64,000 nt of DNA from Nitrospirota bacterium (GTDB taxonomy: Bacteria; Nitrospirota; Nitrospiria; Nitrospirales; Nitrospiraceae). Location of the stretch: positions 310,001 to 374,000 of the forward strand of contig JACRLR010000016.1 in NCBI GenBank assembly GCA_016219645.1. The letters are read 5' to 3'. The translations under genes were made by a program, and so were the position numbers. Positions 52,457 to 61,267 of this stretch are shown in pieces; within the stretch, counting starts at the first letter, position 1, and every line of letters begins with the position of its first letter. Below the pieces are notes generated by a model. That model made no database searches, was not told where the DNA came from, and was given only the letters and a program-made list of their open reading frames with translations.

Positions 52457-53464
52457 TCACGCCTCAAGAAGGGTATCGACGAGCAGATCTGTCCTCAGTC
52501 CGTTTGCCGCAAGCCATTCTGGATTGAAGATTCTGGATTGATACTTCGCGCCGGAGTCGCAAAGGATTGTCACGATGGTCTGGCCCGGTCCACGCTCAAG
52601 GGCCAGCCGCACCGCGCCGGCGACATTGATGCCGGAGGACAGGCCGAGAAAAAGCCCTTCCTCGCGCAGGAGTTGGTACAGGATGGTGAGCGCGTCTTGA
52701 TCGGGAATGCGCCACGCACCGTCCACAGCAATGCCCTCGATGTTTTTGGTCACGCGACCCTGGCCGATGCCTTCAGCAAAGGAATCCCCGTCGTTCGTCT
52801 CCGTGTTGCCGTTGGTGAACCACGACCACATAGCCGCACCATAGGGGTCGGCGCAGCCGACGAAAATTTTCTGGTTGCGCTCCTTGAGGTACAGCGTGGT
52901 TCCGCCCAGCGTGCCGCCGGTGCCGACGGCGGAAACAAAGGCACTTACCTTTCCAGCGGTCTGCTCCCAGATCTCTGGGCCTGTGGTGCGGTAGTGGATG
53001 AGGCGGTTGGCGGTATTGTCGAACTGGTTGGCCCAGAACCAGCCCTTTTCCTCTGCCATCCTTCGGGCGACATGGTTGTAGTTGCCCGGATTGGAATAGG
53101 GTTTCTCCGGCACGGGGAGTACCTCCGCGCCAAGCGCGCGCAGAAGGTGTATTTTTTCCTGCGACTGGGTTTCGGGAATGACGATGACGGAATGGTACCC
53201 CCTAGCGTGGCCGATGACTGTGAGGCCGATGCCGGTGTTTCCAGCCGTGCCCTCGACGATCGTGCCGTCTGGCCGCAGGAGCCCTCTGGCCTCCGCGTCC
53301 AGGATGATACCAAGCGCGGCACGGTCCTTCACCGATCCGCCGGGGTTCATGAATTCGGCCTTGCCGAGGATTTCGCAGCCAGTCAGTTCCGAAAGGCGGC
53401 GCAGGCGAATGAGCGGAGTGTTACCGACGTGACCATCAACCCCATGGTAGCGTAAATCATTCAT
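52457..53464 (-). CDS. cysteine synthase-like PLP enzyme, second copy
   Basis: The 335-residue protein has the Schiff-base Lys at residue 46 (NPGGSVKDR), EGTAGNTGIG as the substrate loop and GTGGTLGG as phosphate-binding loop. It differs from the cluster copy at 7997-8926 by a longer C-terminal end (YQSRIFNPEWLAANGLRTDL) and by the insert NTETNDGDSFAEGIGQGRVT. Those features fit cysteine synthase-like proteins that may act on other substrates. It converges with cysE, so O-acetylserine is its likely substrate. Confidence 0.85.
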   Translation of the reverse strand: MNDLRYHGVDGHVGNTPLIRLRRLSELTGCEILGKAEFMNPGGSVKDRAALGIILDAEARGLLRPDGTIVEGTAGNTGIGLTVIGHARGYHSVIVIPETQSQEKIHLLRALGAEVLPVPEKPYSNPGNYNHVARRMAEEKGWFWANQFDNTANRLIHYRTTGPEIWEQTAGKVSAFVSAVGTGGTLGGTTLYLKERNQKIFVGCADPYGAAMWSWFTNGNTETNDGDSFAEGIGQGRVTKNIEGIAVDGAWRIPDQDALTILYQLLREEGLFLGLSSGINVAGAVRLALERGPGQTIVTILCDSGAKYQSRIFNPEWLAANGLRTDLLVDTLLEA

Positions 53465-54593
53465 CTAATACGTTTGTGGTTCCATTCCGCAATCTTCGTA
53501 GTCGAGTCTAATACTGCTTTACATCACAAAACGCAAGGGGGCGTGAGTCCAGACCGTTCAATGTTGATTACGCCGTTGAAAAGCCTACCGACGGCTACCT
53601 CCCCTTGGTACGGGTAGGCCTATCGCCCCCTGCACCTCATGCCAGATTTGTACGCGGCTCGGGAGTAGATTCCCGAGAACCTGCCGCGTCTTCACCCGGT
53701 GTCTGTCTGTCTGTCTGTGTGGACCAGTCCGCGAGATAGCCGTGCTGTTTTTTCGACGTGTGCCGGGGATCAAGGTTCTGGAGAACCTAGAGGTCGACGA
53801 GAGCATGTTTGTGGCAAGCCCCAACTCCATTTTGCCGTGGAGAATGAGGAGCGGTTGCCTCCGAGGGAAAGAGTTAACCGGACTGTGGCGAGGGTGGGTG
53901 AGGGAGTGGGGTTCCTGTTTTATGCTGGAGTCTGATCTGATGGAGTGGCAAGTTGGGCACCCCCGAATGTTTCTTCACAGCGGTGAGACCGGAAGTTAGC
54001 GGAACTTCGAGAAAAAGAGGTAGCGTGCTCTCTGGCAATGTGAGCGGGCGGCGAAGTACCCACTTCCCCTTCGTGGGTGTGCTGTCACTGGAGAAGGGGA
54101 TTACCTCTCCGGTACCGGCATTGCGTAACATGGGGGTGGTTGCTTTTTTCCATCGCTGAAAATTCCGCAATCGTCGCCACACCTCAGATAGAGCCATATG
54201 CATTCCCTTAACAGCCTTAAGAGGTTAATGGCACCTCGATCGATGGTGACGGGTATGAGCAAATACGATACCACTGTGGTCTTCTAGGACCCCCATCATA
54301 CAAATGGGGTCATCACTCTACGAAATGTCGTGACGGGCTGCATCCGGATCCATCTTTATGCGATTCGCATGAACAGCAGCTGCTGTATTCATTGGGCGTC
54401 AGTCAGTGCACTCCTGTGCACAGTTGTGCCATGAGGCGCTCAACATATTTCCGTCTCTGGTTCGCATGAGAGGAATTGCTAAGATTGCTGGCCGCTCTCT
54501 CTTATTGTAGATGCCGTATAACGTCATTTCCTCGGTACTGGACTTGCGCATCGTACGTATATCTACTAGAATTAAAACTCTTGCGAGGTCCCT
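53465..54593. other. gene-poor 1.1-kb stretch with hairpins and a tetranucleotide repeat
   Basis: A hairpin CTCGGGA/TCCCGAG (53658-53677), four GTCT units (53701-53716) and GACCCC/GGGGTC (54289-54312) are present. Several open frames of 60-110 codons exist on both strands without ribosome binding sites or known motifs. I see nothing that supports a gene. Confidence 0.5.
54544..54572 (+). promoter_or_regulatory. candidate promoter of the PilZ gene
   Basis: TTGCGC is followed after 17 bases by TAGAAT, 21 bases before the PilZ ATG. GAGG ahead of the ATG is the ribosome binding site. Confidence 0.45.
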
Positions 54594-54926
54594 ATGCCCT
54601 TCATCATCCGCTCGTATCGGCGTTTCCCAGTGCAGTGCCCCGTCAGCTATAACGCTGGTACTTCTCAGGGCCTAGGCACCGTATGGAATTTCTCGGTGAA
54701 CGGATGGAAGCTCTCCGGTGATGTGCCGCTGCAAGTTGGGCAGACCTGCCCGTTAACTGTCACCTTGCCGAACCAGGAAAGCATCTTCGTGGATGCTGCG
54801 ATCGTCCGGTGGGTCAGGGGGCAGGAGTATGGCCTGGAAACCGTAACGGTGGACAAGCCAACCCAGAGCCGGGTAGAGCACATGGTCAAACACCTCGAAG
54901 AGGCAAACCTGGAATGCGGGGAATGA
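54594..54926 (+). CDS. PilZ-domain protein (c-di-GMP-binding type)
   Basis: The 110-residue protein has RSYRRFPVQCPVSYN (RxxR region) near residue 6 and NFSVNGWKLS (DxSxxG-type) near residue 31, the two halves of the c-di-GMP site, followed by the barrel strands (IFVDAAIVRWVRGQEYGLE). The first motif has the two Arg, and Asn replaces Asp in the second, which is tolerated in the family. It stands alone. It could link c-di-GMP to type IV pili, whose ATPases lie 4 kb downstream. Confidence 0.85.
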   Translation: MPFIIRSYRRFPVQCPVSYNAGTSQGLGTVWNFSVNGWKLSGDVPLQVGQTCPLTVTLPNQESIFVDAAIVRWVRGQEYGLETVTVDKPTQSRVEHMVKHLEEANLECGE

Positions 54927-55279
54927 TCAACGGCCGCTCCATACTGTATGAATCCAAGTCCTTCGAAGCTGCAGTCTCCACCATATGGGAGATCGCGGTC
55001 ATTGTAAAAATACTGAAACGTATGGGCTACAATCCAGCGCAGGAAAACACCCGTGAGTCGAGAGGGGCCGGCCAGCTTCCTCAAGGGACTGCCTAACTGC
55101 GTATTGGAACCGAGCTGCGATTCCGTTCGGTTCAGCAGAACGATTGATGTACGAATGATTATGAAAAGACACCACCGAGTTGCTATCGTTGTCGGTGATG
55201 CGTGTGGTTCGACAGACGTGCGCCGGTCTAATGGCGCCAATGTCGATTATGAGGTAGTTAAAGACGTCTTGAACGTGCT
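54927..55279. other. intergenic stretch without a recognisable gene
   Basis: Open frames here are short and lack ribosome binding sites. No hairpin or repeat stands out. The composition shifts toward AT compared with the upstream third of the window. Confidence 0.4.
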
Positions 55280-55750
55280 CTATTTATCTCCCTTGCGCCT
55301 CTTTTGCCTCCCTCCTATACGCTCGCGTTCGCGTTCGTAACCGACGGCGGCATAGTACAGCGCGCGATCGAAGAACTTGCCGAGTAGGAACAGCAGCTCC
55401 AGCTCCCCGTGTAGTTCCATGGCGGTATCAGACAGGCCTTCGCGCTGGACAAAGATCCGCAGGTGCTCCTTGGTTGAGGTGACGGCCCAAAGGAAGTGGC
55501 TGTAGGCCACCCCCTGCTCGCAGCGGCGTGTCCCCAGCTCGGTGTAACGCTGCTCTAGCTCGGCCTCGGTCTTGTTCAGCAGCCAGTCACTTAGGTTGCG
55601 GTAGATCTCATGGGTGCGGGCTTCGAGTTCGGCTGACGGGACTTTGTGCAGATCGCTGCACCGGGGGGAGTTCCAAACCTTCTCGCTGAGCTCGCGGGAA
55701 AGCCGTTCAGAGTGCTTCTCGATGAGCTCCACTAATCGGATAGCCAGCAT
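55280..55750 (-). CDS. all-helical protein, RsbRD N-terminal-like
   Basis: The 156-residue protein is a helix bundle (LVELIEKHSERLSRELSEKV, then EIYRNLSDWLLNKTEAELEQ, then YSHFLWAVTSTKEHLRIFVQ). This fits the RsbRD N-terminal sensory domain that controls sigma-factor partner-switching. No kinase or STAS part is attached, and no Cys cluster is seen. A very basic tail (RERERIGGRQKRRKGDK) ends it. The best guess is a stand-alone sensor, with moderate support. Confidence 0.55.
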   Translation of the reverse strand: MLAIRLVELIEKHSERLSRELSEKVWNSPRCSDLHKVPSAELEARTHEIYRNLSDWLLNKTEAELEQRYTELGTRRCEQGVAYSHFLWAVTSTKEHLRIFVQREGLSDTAMELHGELELLFLLGKFFDRALYYAAVGYERERERIGGRQKRRKGDK

Positions 55751-55885
55751 AACAATCCTCCATCTTACATACCAAAATTCTATGCCGTGGGGGCGAAGAA
55801 AAGCAAGCCGATAGATAAATGGTTTGGGAGCATCATGGCTCCTCAGGCGCTGTCACGTATCCGTCGCGAGTGCAGGTAATGGCCG

Positions 55886-56458
55886 TTACGATTGCAACTC
55901 GGGGATAGATGTAACGAAAAGATCAAAAAGATAACCATCTCCAAATGGGCGCACGTCGCACTTGGATACGAAATCTACGGGGATTTCGAAAAGTGATGAG
56001 GCTTTGTCCCCTGAGCGAGGGAACGTGAGTATATGGAAGTTTTTTGGACGAGCCAGATATTTTTCTATGTCCTCGTCAGAGGCATACCCGACATAGTACA
56101 CAATTCCATCATGATGTTTATGAATTTCTAACGAGGATGTGTTGCCACGTTTAGTACGTAGTGATTCAACGTTGCACATTGAGAACCCGTATACTCCATT
56201 CGGCACATCCTGTATTTTTATTCCATCTTCCAGTTCGGTTAGTGCTCTAAGTTGGTGTTCTCGCCGTAGGGCCAGGACGTCTTTGGGGGCAGTTTCTACG
56301 TCCGGTATCTTCCGGACATCGCGCTGGGTGTTTTGTGTTTGATTATCTCTATTCCAAATGCCGGCGATGTCGATGGAGGAATTCAATTTGACAAGGAGGT
56401 AACCCAATATCGCCAACACAACCAGCACAATGATCAGATACAAGGGCCACCGTTTCAT
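55886..56458 (-). CDS. membrane-anchored hypothetical protein
   Basis: The 190-residue protein has one N-terminal membrane helix (YLIIVLVVLAILGYLLVKL), after which the chain should lie outside. The mature part (HHDGIVYYVGYASDEDIEKY, then LTFPRSGDKASSLFEI) is not recognised. Codon use is AT-richer than the flanking genes, a sign that it may have been acquired. There is no partner gene nearby. Confidence 0.6.
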   Translation of the reverse strand: MKRWPLYLIIVLVVLAILGYLLVKLNSSIDIAGIWNRDNQTQNTQRDVRKIPDVETAPKDVLALRREHQLRALTELEDGIKIQDVPNGVYGFSMCNVESLRTKRGNTSSLEIHKHHDGIVYYVGYASDEDIEKYLARPKNFHILTFPRSGDKASSLFEIPVDFVSKCDVRPFGDGYLFDLFVTSIPELQS

Positions 56459-56893
56459 ATCTATTAGGATACGCCGAAGCCCCCCCCAAGTAAAAAATAA
56501 TAGGGAAAGAGAGGCTTGTGTTGCTGCTGCCGGAGGTTGGGGCGGAGGAGATAGACCTAAAGAAGCTCACAATGTGTCGTGTGGGAATGCTGTATTCATT
56601 CTGGATTCAGGTCGGATAATAGGCGTATTTCAATAAATCAACAGATCCGAACGAGAAATGTATAGAAAGCAGACCTGAATGTCTGTTGACGATGGCCCGT
56701 TACGCCTGGAGCTGAATAAGTCTGGGAAAACAAGGATTTAGTATTCGATAGAGCCTAGAACTTGTATGACGCGCACAGCTCTTCCCACTCACTCCTAACT
56801 CATGGAGTGGGAAGAGCCACGGCAACTTGCAGTCTTCTGAACTTTCACGGTACAGATGTCGTAGCGTGAAAGACCTACTCAACGGATTATCGT
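56459..56893. other. AT-richer intergenic stretch with two hairpins
   Basis: GCTCTTCCCACTC at 56778-56790 pairs perfectly with 56805-56817 (13 bp, loop 14). CTTTCACG at 56842-56849 pairs with 56865-56872. No gene is supported. Confidence 0.5.
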
Positions 56894-56923
56894 AAAATAC
56901 AGACAAACGCACATGCTGTGCGT
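56894..56923 (-). terminator. rho-independent terminator of the microprotein gene
   Basis: On the minus strand ACGCACA-GCA-TGTGCGT forms a perfect 7-bp stem, followed by TTGTCTGTATTTT. It starts four bases after the TAA of the microprotein. Confidence 0.75.
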
Positions 56924-56927
56924 GCCA

Positions 56928-57014
56928 TTATCTGTCGTATGGCGTAAACAATATCAGAGCTGCTCCCGCCACGAATACACCGACTAAGCCCGCCATGGGT
57001 AACCAGATTTCCAT
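56928..57014 (-). CDS. 28-residue single-helix membrane microprotein
   Basis: The protein starts at the ATG at 57014 behind a perfect AGGAGG (spacing six) and ends 87 bases later, with a terminator right after. It reads MEIWLPMAGLVG, then a hydrophobic FVAGAALILF and a short polar end (TPYDR). It is smaller than the CydX or CcoQ type of respiratory accessory subunits but similar in style. No family is recognised. Because the start, stop and terminator are so complete, the gene is probably real. Confidence 0.65.
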   Translation of the reverse strand: MEIWLPMAGLVGVFVAGAALILFTPYDR

Positions 57015-57364
57015 AATAACCTCCTAGGTTTGGTGGTGGATTTGACTATGGCTTACACTAATGTTGTTTATCATTCAGTTCGGTAGCCCGATATAATCAT
57101 TCGGGGGCGAAGTTACCACAAGCCACCGTTTATAGCAACTAATATAAACCAATGATTTTTTAGGGACATATTGCTGGATGGCCCCAACATCAATCATAGA
57201 CCGGCCAAAAAGAGGGGAGTCTTGTAGGAATGAGAAGGATCCGCTAAAGAATAGCCCGATGGAATTGCTTGTGACCGAAGCGCGAATTGAGTTTGTCTCG
57301 TGAGCTGGATACACTGGCCGATGGGCGGCTGGACCATGCCTCATGCAAGGTCTTGGAGATCCAG

Positions 57365-58231
57365 ATGAGGATATGGGGGAAACAGGCAATATTGTGGATT
57401 GGAATCAGTCTCATGACGGGCGGGCTCTGTCTCGGGGCAGGGGAGCAACAGCCCGTGGAGGGCGGGTACGTAGCTTCGTCGGTCGAGGCAGGTCGAGGGA
57501 GGGATAATGCTCCCATGGTTTTCATAGCTTCAGGTCCCTTCACGATGGGTAGTAATGAGGGGCTTCCCAATGAGCGTCCTGAACATACCGTGGCACTTGA
57601 TGCTTTTTATATCGATAAGTATGAAGTCACCCTGAACCTCTATCAGAAATTTCTGGAAGCAGAGAAACGCGAAGCGCCGCAAACATGGGACGATGAGGCT
57701 GCGACGACGGTTGGAGATCGGCCAGCCATTGGAATGACATGGGAGTCGGCGGCTGCCTATTGTAACTGGGCGGGGAAACGACTTCCAACCGAGGCTGAGT
57801 GGGAGAAGGCGGCGCGGGGGGGTGACACGCGTCGGTATCCGTGGGGGGATATGCAGCCGTTCGTCGACATTGCAAACTATAATCGAGGCATATGGGTGAG
57901 TGAAGCCATTACATTGGCGGCGGTCACCAGTGGTCTTGAGGGAATGAGTGTCCGACATGGGTTAAAAGAGGGAGGGAAAAGCCCGTTTGGTGTTTTCCAC
58001 ATGGCAGGAAACGCGGCAGAATGGGTGGCTGACTGGTATGAGCGGGACTATTATCAAAAGAGTCCTGAGAAGAATCCACCAGGCCCCGCTTCTGGGGAAA
58101 AGCGAGTGCTGCGAGGTGGATCGTGGGCGGATTTGCCCTCTGCGTTGCGTGTGACGGCGCGCTTTTCAGCTGAGCCTGATTTCGAGGATCGAACGACGGG
58201 ATTTCGCTGTGCGATGGATGCAACAAAGTGA
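57365..58231 (+). CDS. formylglycine-generating-enzyme-like (SUMF1/FGE) exported protein
   Basis: The protein has 288 residues from the ATG at 57365, with a signal peptide (MRIWGKQAILWIGISLMTGG). The mature domain has the FGE fold: FTMGSNEGLPNERPEHTV, DKYEVTLNLYQKFLE, LPTEAEWEKAARGG, and GNAAEWVADWYERDYY followed by LRGGSW. The catalytic Cys pair of true formylglycine-generating enzymes is not evident; only one Cys (GFRCAM) is near the usual end. It is therefore likely a non-catalytic or sensory relative. A cytochrome c follows. Confidence 0.85.
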   Translation: MRIWGKQAILWIGISLMTGGLCLGAGEQQPVEGGYVASSVEAGRGRDNAPMVFIASGPFTMGSNEGLPNERPEHTVALDAFYIDKYEVTLNLYQKFLEAEKREAPQTWDDEAATTVGDRPAIGMTWESAAAYCNWAGKRLPTEAEWEKAARGGDTRRYPWGDMQPFVDIANYNRGIWVSEAITLAAVTSGLEGMSVRHGLKEGGKSPFGVFHMAGNAAEWVADWYERDYYQKSPEKNPPGPASGEKRVLRGGSWADLPSALRVTARFSAEPDFEDRTTGFRCAMDATK

Positions 58232-58306
58232 GTAGCGCTGGCTTGATGCAGGCCGGCGAATGTTCGCGTTGACCAAAATAGTCAGGCCATCGGCGATATT
58301 GGTTCT

Positions 58307-58789
58307 ATGCCTGAACGATCTATCACACCCCTCATCGTGGTCGTATTGCTCCTCGGGACCCTCCTGGCTCTCCGTTCCCTCGATCCGCCTTCCTCGGAGA
58401 CGTTGACGCCTGTTTCACCGGTAGCGGCGCTCGTTCCTGACATGGTCCCGTTGGTCACAGGAAATGAACCGATCTCGGAGATCTTTACGAAAGCCGGTTG
58501 CCCAGTGTGCCACATCGTACCGGGCATTCCGGGGGCCGATGGGCGAGTAGGCCCACCTCTTCTATTAGCCACCACAGGACCCGCCAGATTGGCCGATCCG
58601 GCATACCGAGGCCACGCGAAGACGGTGCATGACTACGTGATCGAATCAGTCATTGAACCGGGATTGTTCGTCGTACCGGGATATCCTTCCGGCACGATGC
58701 CGAACTGGTATGGCGCAAAACTCAGCGGCCTCGCGCTGGAAAAAATTTCGTCATATCTCGAACGCCAAGGGGCGGCAGCAGTTCAATAA
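58307..58789 (+). CDS. small cytochrome c-like protein, membrane-anchored
   Basis: The 160-residue protein has an N-terminal helix (LIVVVLLLGTLLALRSL) and one CxxCH heme motif (CPVCHIVPG) near residue 65. A Met in GTMPNWYGAKL near residue 129 could be the distal ligand. It has the size of a class I cytochrome c with an anchor. It follows the FGE-like gene closely and would carry electrons in the periplasm. Confidence 0.8.
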   Translation: MPERSITPLIVVVLLLGTLLALRSLDPPSSETLTPVSPVAALVPDMVPLVTGNEPISEIFTKAGCPVCHIVPGIPGADGRVGPPLLLATTGPARLADPAYRGHAKTVHDYVIESVIEPGLFVVPGYPSGTMPNWYGAKLSGLALEKISSYLERQGAAAVQ

Positions 58790-58841
58790 GCACAAAGATC
58801 TTCGCAGGATTGTTGATGAGCCGTGTGGGCTTGGAGGGGAC

Positions 58842-60017
58842 CTATCGTTTGCGGAGGGGGGTCACGTTTCCTGAGGCGTGACCTTGGATTTTAAAGGCAT
58901 CGGTTGAAGAGGTACCTGGTCTCTTGTCGAGGAGGGCGTTAACTGCGTCGTCGCCTCTCAGGCCTTCGATCTTGACCTTGAGCCGGAGATTATTGGCGCT
59001 ATCGGCATTGATCAGGGCTTGTTCGAGCGAAATTCGTTCCTCCTTATACAGGTGGAACAAGACGTGGTCGAAGGTCTGACAGCCTTCGTCAAGCCCTTGC
59101 TCCATCGCTTCTTTGAGCAAATCGACCTCTGATTTTTTGATCAGATCCTTTATCCGGGGGGTGTCGAGCATGATTTCCAGCGCGGGGACACGTTTCCCAT
59201 CCAGAGATGGCACGAGCCGCTGAGAGACGATGGCCCGAAGATTGAGCGACAACTGGAGATAGATCTGCGCATGGCGCTCCACCGGGAAAAAATTCATGAT
59301 GCGCTCGATCGCCTGGTTCGCATTGTTCGAGTGGAGAGTGCCGATGCAGAGATGTCCGGTTTCCGCGAAGGTGATCGCGGCTTCCATCGTTTCGGTGTCC
59401 CGGATTTCGCCGATCAGAATCACATCCGGCGCCTGCCGCAGGGTATTCTTGAGGGCATTTTGAAATGAAAGGGTGTCAAAGCCCACTTCTCGCTGCGTCA
59501 CGAGCGATCGCTTATGATTGTGAACGAACTCGATCGGATCTTCCACGGTGACGATATGGCCGGGATGGGTGGAGTTACGGTGGTCGATCATGGCTGCGAG
59601 GGTCGTGGACTTTCCGGAACCGGTGGCTCCGACAACCAGCACCAATCCACGCTTGGTCATGGCGATGTCTTTGACAATCGGAGGCAAGCCTAGCTGCTCG
59701 ACGGTTTGAATCTCGGCTTTGATATGCCGAAACACCAAGCCGACATTCCCTCGCTGGCGAAAAATATTCACACGGAAACGGCCGAGCTCCTTATAATAGA
59801 GAGCCAGGTTCATTTCCATCTTTTCTTCGAATTCTTCGCGCTGTTGACCCCGCATAAGTGCCAGCGCAAGGGCTTCGAGTTGTTCGTTGGTAAACGGTGG
59901 CGCGCCGGTTTGTTGTGTCGAACCGTGGACGCGATACGTGGGAGCCGAGTCGACGGTCAAGTACAGGTCCGACGCCTCTTGATCCACCATGACTTTCAAC
60001 AGACTGCGAACATCCAT
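58842..60017 (-). CDS. PilT/PilU-type twitching-motility ATPase
   Basis: The 391-residue protein starts at the ATG at 60017. It has Walker A GATGSGKST near residue 130 and the conserved segments VTVEDPIEFVHNHKRS, ILIGEIRDTETMEAA and TGHLCIGTLHSNNA. It is a hexameric retraction ATPase of type IV pili. The longer C-terminus (LRLKVKIEGLRGDDAVN) differs from the classic PilT, so it may be PilU-like. It is 29 bases after pilT on the minus strand. Confidence 0.9.
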   Translation of the reverse strand: MDVRSLLKVMVDQEASDLYLTVDSAPTYRVHGSTQQTGAPPFTNEQLEALALALMRGQQREEFEEKMEMNLALYYKELGRFRVNIFRQRGNVGLVFRHIKAEIQTVEQLGLPPIVKDIAMTKRGLVLVVGATGSGKSTTLAAMIDHRNSTHPGHIVTVEDPIEFVHNHKRSLVTQREVGFDTLSFQNALKNTLRQAPDVILIGEIRDTETMEAAITFAETGHLCIGTLHSNNANQAIERIMNFFPVERHAQIYLQLSLNLRAIVSQRLVPSLDGKRVPALEIMLDTPRIKDLIKKSEVDLLKEAMEQGLDEGCQTFDHVLFHLYKEERISLEQALINADSANNLRLKVKIEGLRGDDAVNALLDKRPGTSSTDAFKIQGHASGNVTPLRKR

Positions 60018-60046
60018 TGCAACCCCCGTGTTCTTGCCAGGTATCT

Positions 60047-61105
60047 TTAGGCTGCGCCGCCCATTGAGGTTCCAAACAGATTGGGATTCATGCTCCGAGA
60101 CTGGGCTTCGCCTTTGGTGACGACCCCGCGGGACGCCAGCTCGAATAGCGCCATGTCCATCGTTTGCATACCGTCTTTCTGACTGGCCTGCATGATTCCA
60201 GGAATCTGGTGTAATTTACCTTCTCGGATAAGATTCCGGACCGCGGTCGTGGCGACCATGATCTCGAGGGCAGCGACACGTCCGCCTGCTTTTCTCTTCA
60301 GTAGAGTTTGGGTAATGACTGCTTCCAAGGCTTCTGCGAGCTGTGTGCGGATTTGAGACTGCTGGTTTGGGGGAAACGCGTCGATGATGCGGTCGATGGT
60401 TTTCGGCGCGCTGGAGGTGTGGAGCGTGCCGAAGACCAAGTGCCCCGTTTCCGCCGCAGTCAACGCGAGCTGGATGGTTTCCAAATCGCGCATTTCACCC
60501 ACGAGGATGATGTCCGGGTCTTCGCGGAGGGATGCTCTCAGTGCGTTGGCGAATGACAGGGTATGGACGCCCATCTCCCGCTGATTCACGAGGCATTTTT
60601 TCGTTTTGTGGATAAATTCGATCGGATCTTCGATTGTGATGATGTGGCCTTCGAACGTGTTGTTCAAATAATCGACCATGGAGGCCAGGGTGGTCGATTT
60701 ACCAGACCCGGTTGGGCCGGTCACAAGGATCAGTCCCTTTTCCCGATCGCAGAGCTGCCGTACAATGGGAGGCATTCCGAGTTTTTCCAGCGGAATGATC
60801 TCCGTGGGAATATTTCGGAAGACGGCGCCAAGCCCGCGGTGTTGGACGAAGACATTGACCCGGAATCGCGCGATGTCTCCCAGTTCAAAGGAAAAATCGC
60901 ACTCGCGCTTTTCCTCAAAATTCTTCCGCTGCGTATCGCTCATCATGTCGTAGATCAGCGCGTGAGTTTCTTCCGAGGTGAGTGAGGGGTGATCGAGTTT
61001 CTTAAGATCTCCATTGATGCGGATCATCGGCGGTTCGCCCGCACTGATGTGACAATCCGATGCACCCTCCTTGGCCGTGAAGGTCAGGAGCTTCGAAATA
61101 TCCAT
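60047..61105 (-). CDS. pilT: twitching-motility ATPase PilT
   Basis: The 352-residue protein has Walker A GPTGSGKST near residue 130, and ITIEDPIEFIHKTKKC, VGEMRDLETIQLALTA and TGHLVFGTLHTSSA. It drives depolymerisation of type IV pili. The length and segments match classic PilT. It is upstream of a second PilT-type gene, so retraction may use both. The upstream gap has no hairpin I could call. Confidence 0.92.
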   Translation of the reverse strand: MDISKLLTFTAKEGASDCHISAGEPPMIRINGDLKKLDHPSLTSEETHALIYDMMSDTQRKNFEEKRECDFSFELGDIARFRVNVFVQHRGLGAVFRNIPTEIIPLEKLGMPPIVRQLCDREKGLILVTGPTGSGKSTTLASMVDYLNNTFEGHIITIEDPIEFIHKTKKCLVNQREMGVHTLSFANALRASLREDPDIILVGEMRDLETIQLALTAAETGHLVFGTLHTSSAPKTIDRIIDAFPPNQQSQIRTQLAEALEAVITQTLLKRKAGGRVAALEIMVATTAVRNLIREGKLHQIPGIMQASQKDGMQTMDMALFELASRGVVTKGEAQSRSMNPNLFGTSMGGAA

Positions 61106-61267
61106 GAAGGGGACTCCTTGGCAAATGCAGATTGTGAAATGATAGCGTCAGACTTCTAGACTACGTGGGAGCATGATGCCATAGGATGATGAAAAAGCAA
61201 GAAAATAGCCGGAAGCGGCTGAGTATATTCTCCGGTGGCCTATCACAGAGTGAGGCGGGGGATTCGA

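Noticed and set aside
53742-54203. Open frames of 85-109 codons in the gene-poor stretch
   Set aside because: No ribosome binding site, no motif, and Arg/Trp/Ser-rich sequence typical of chance frames in GC-rich DNA.
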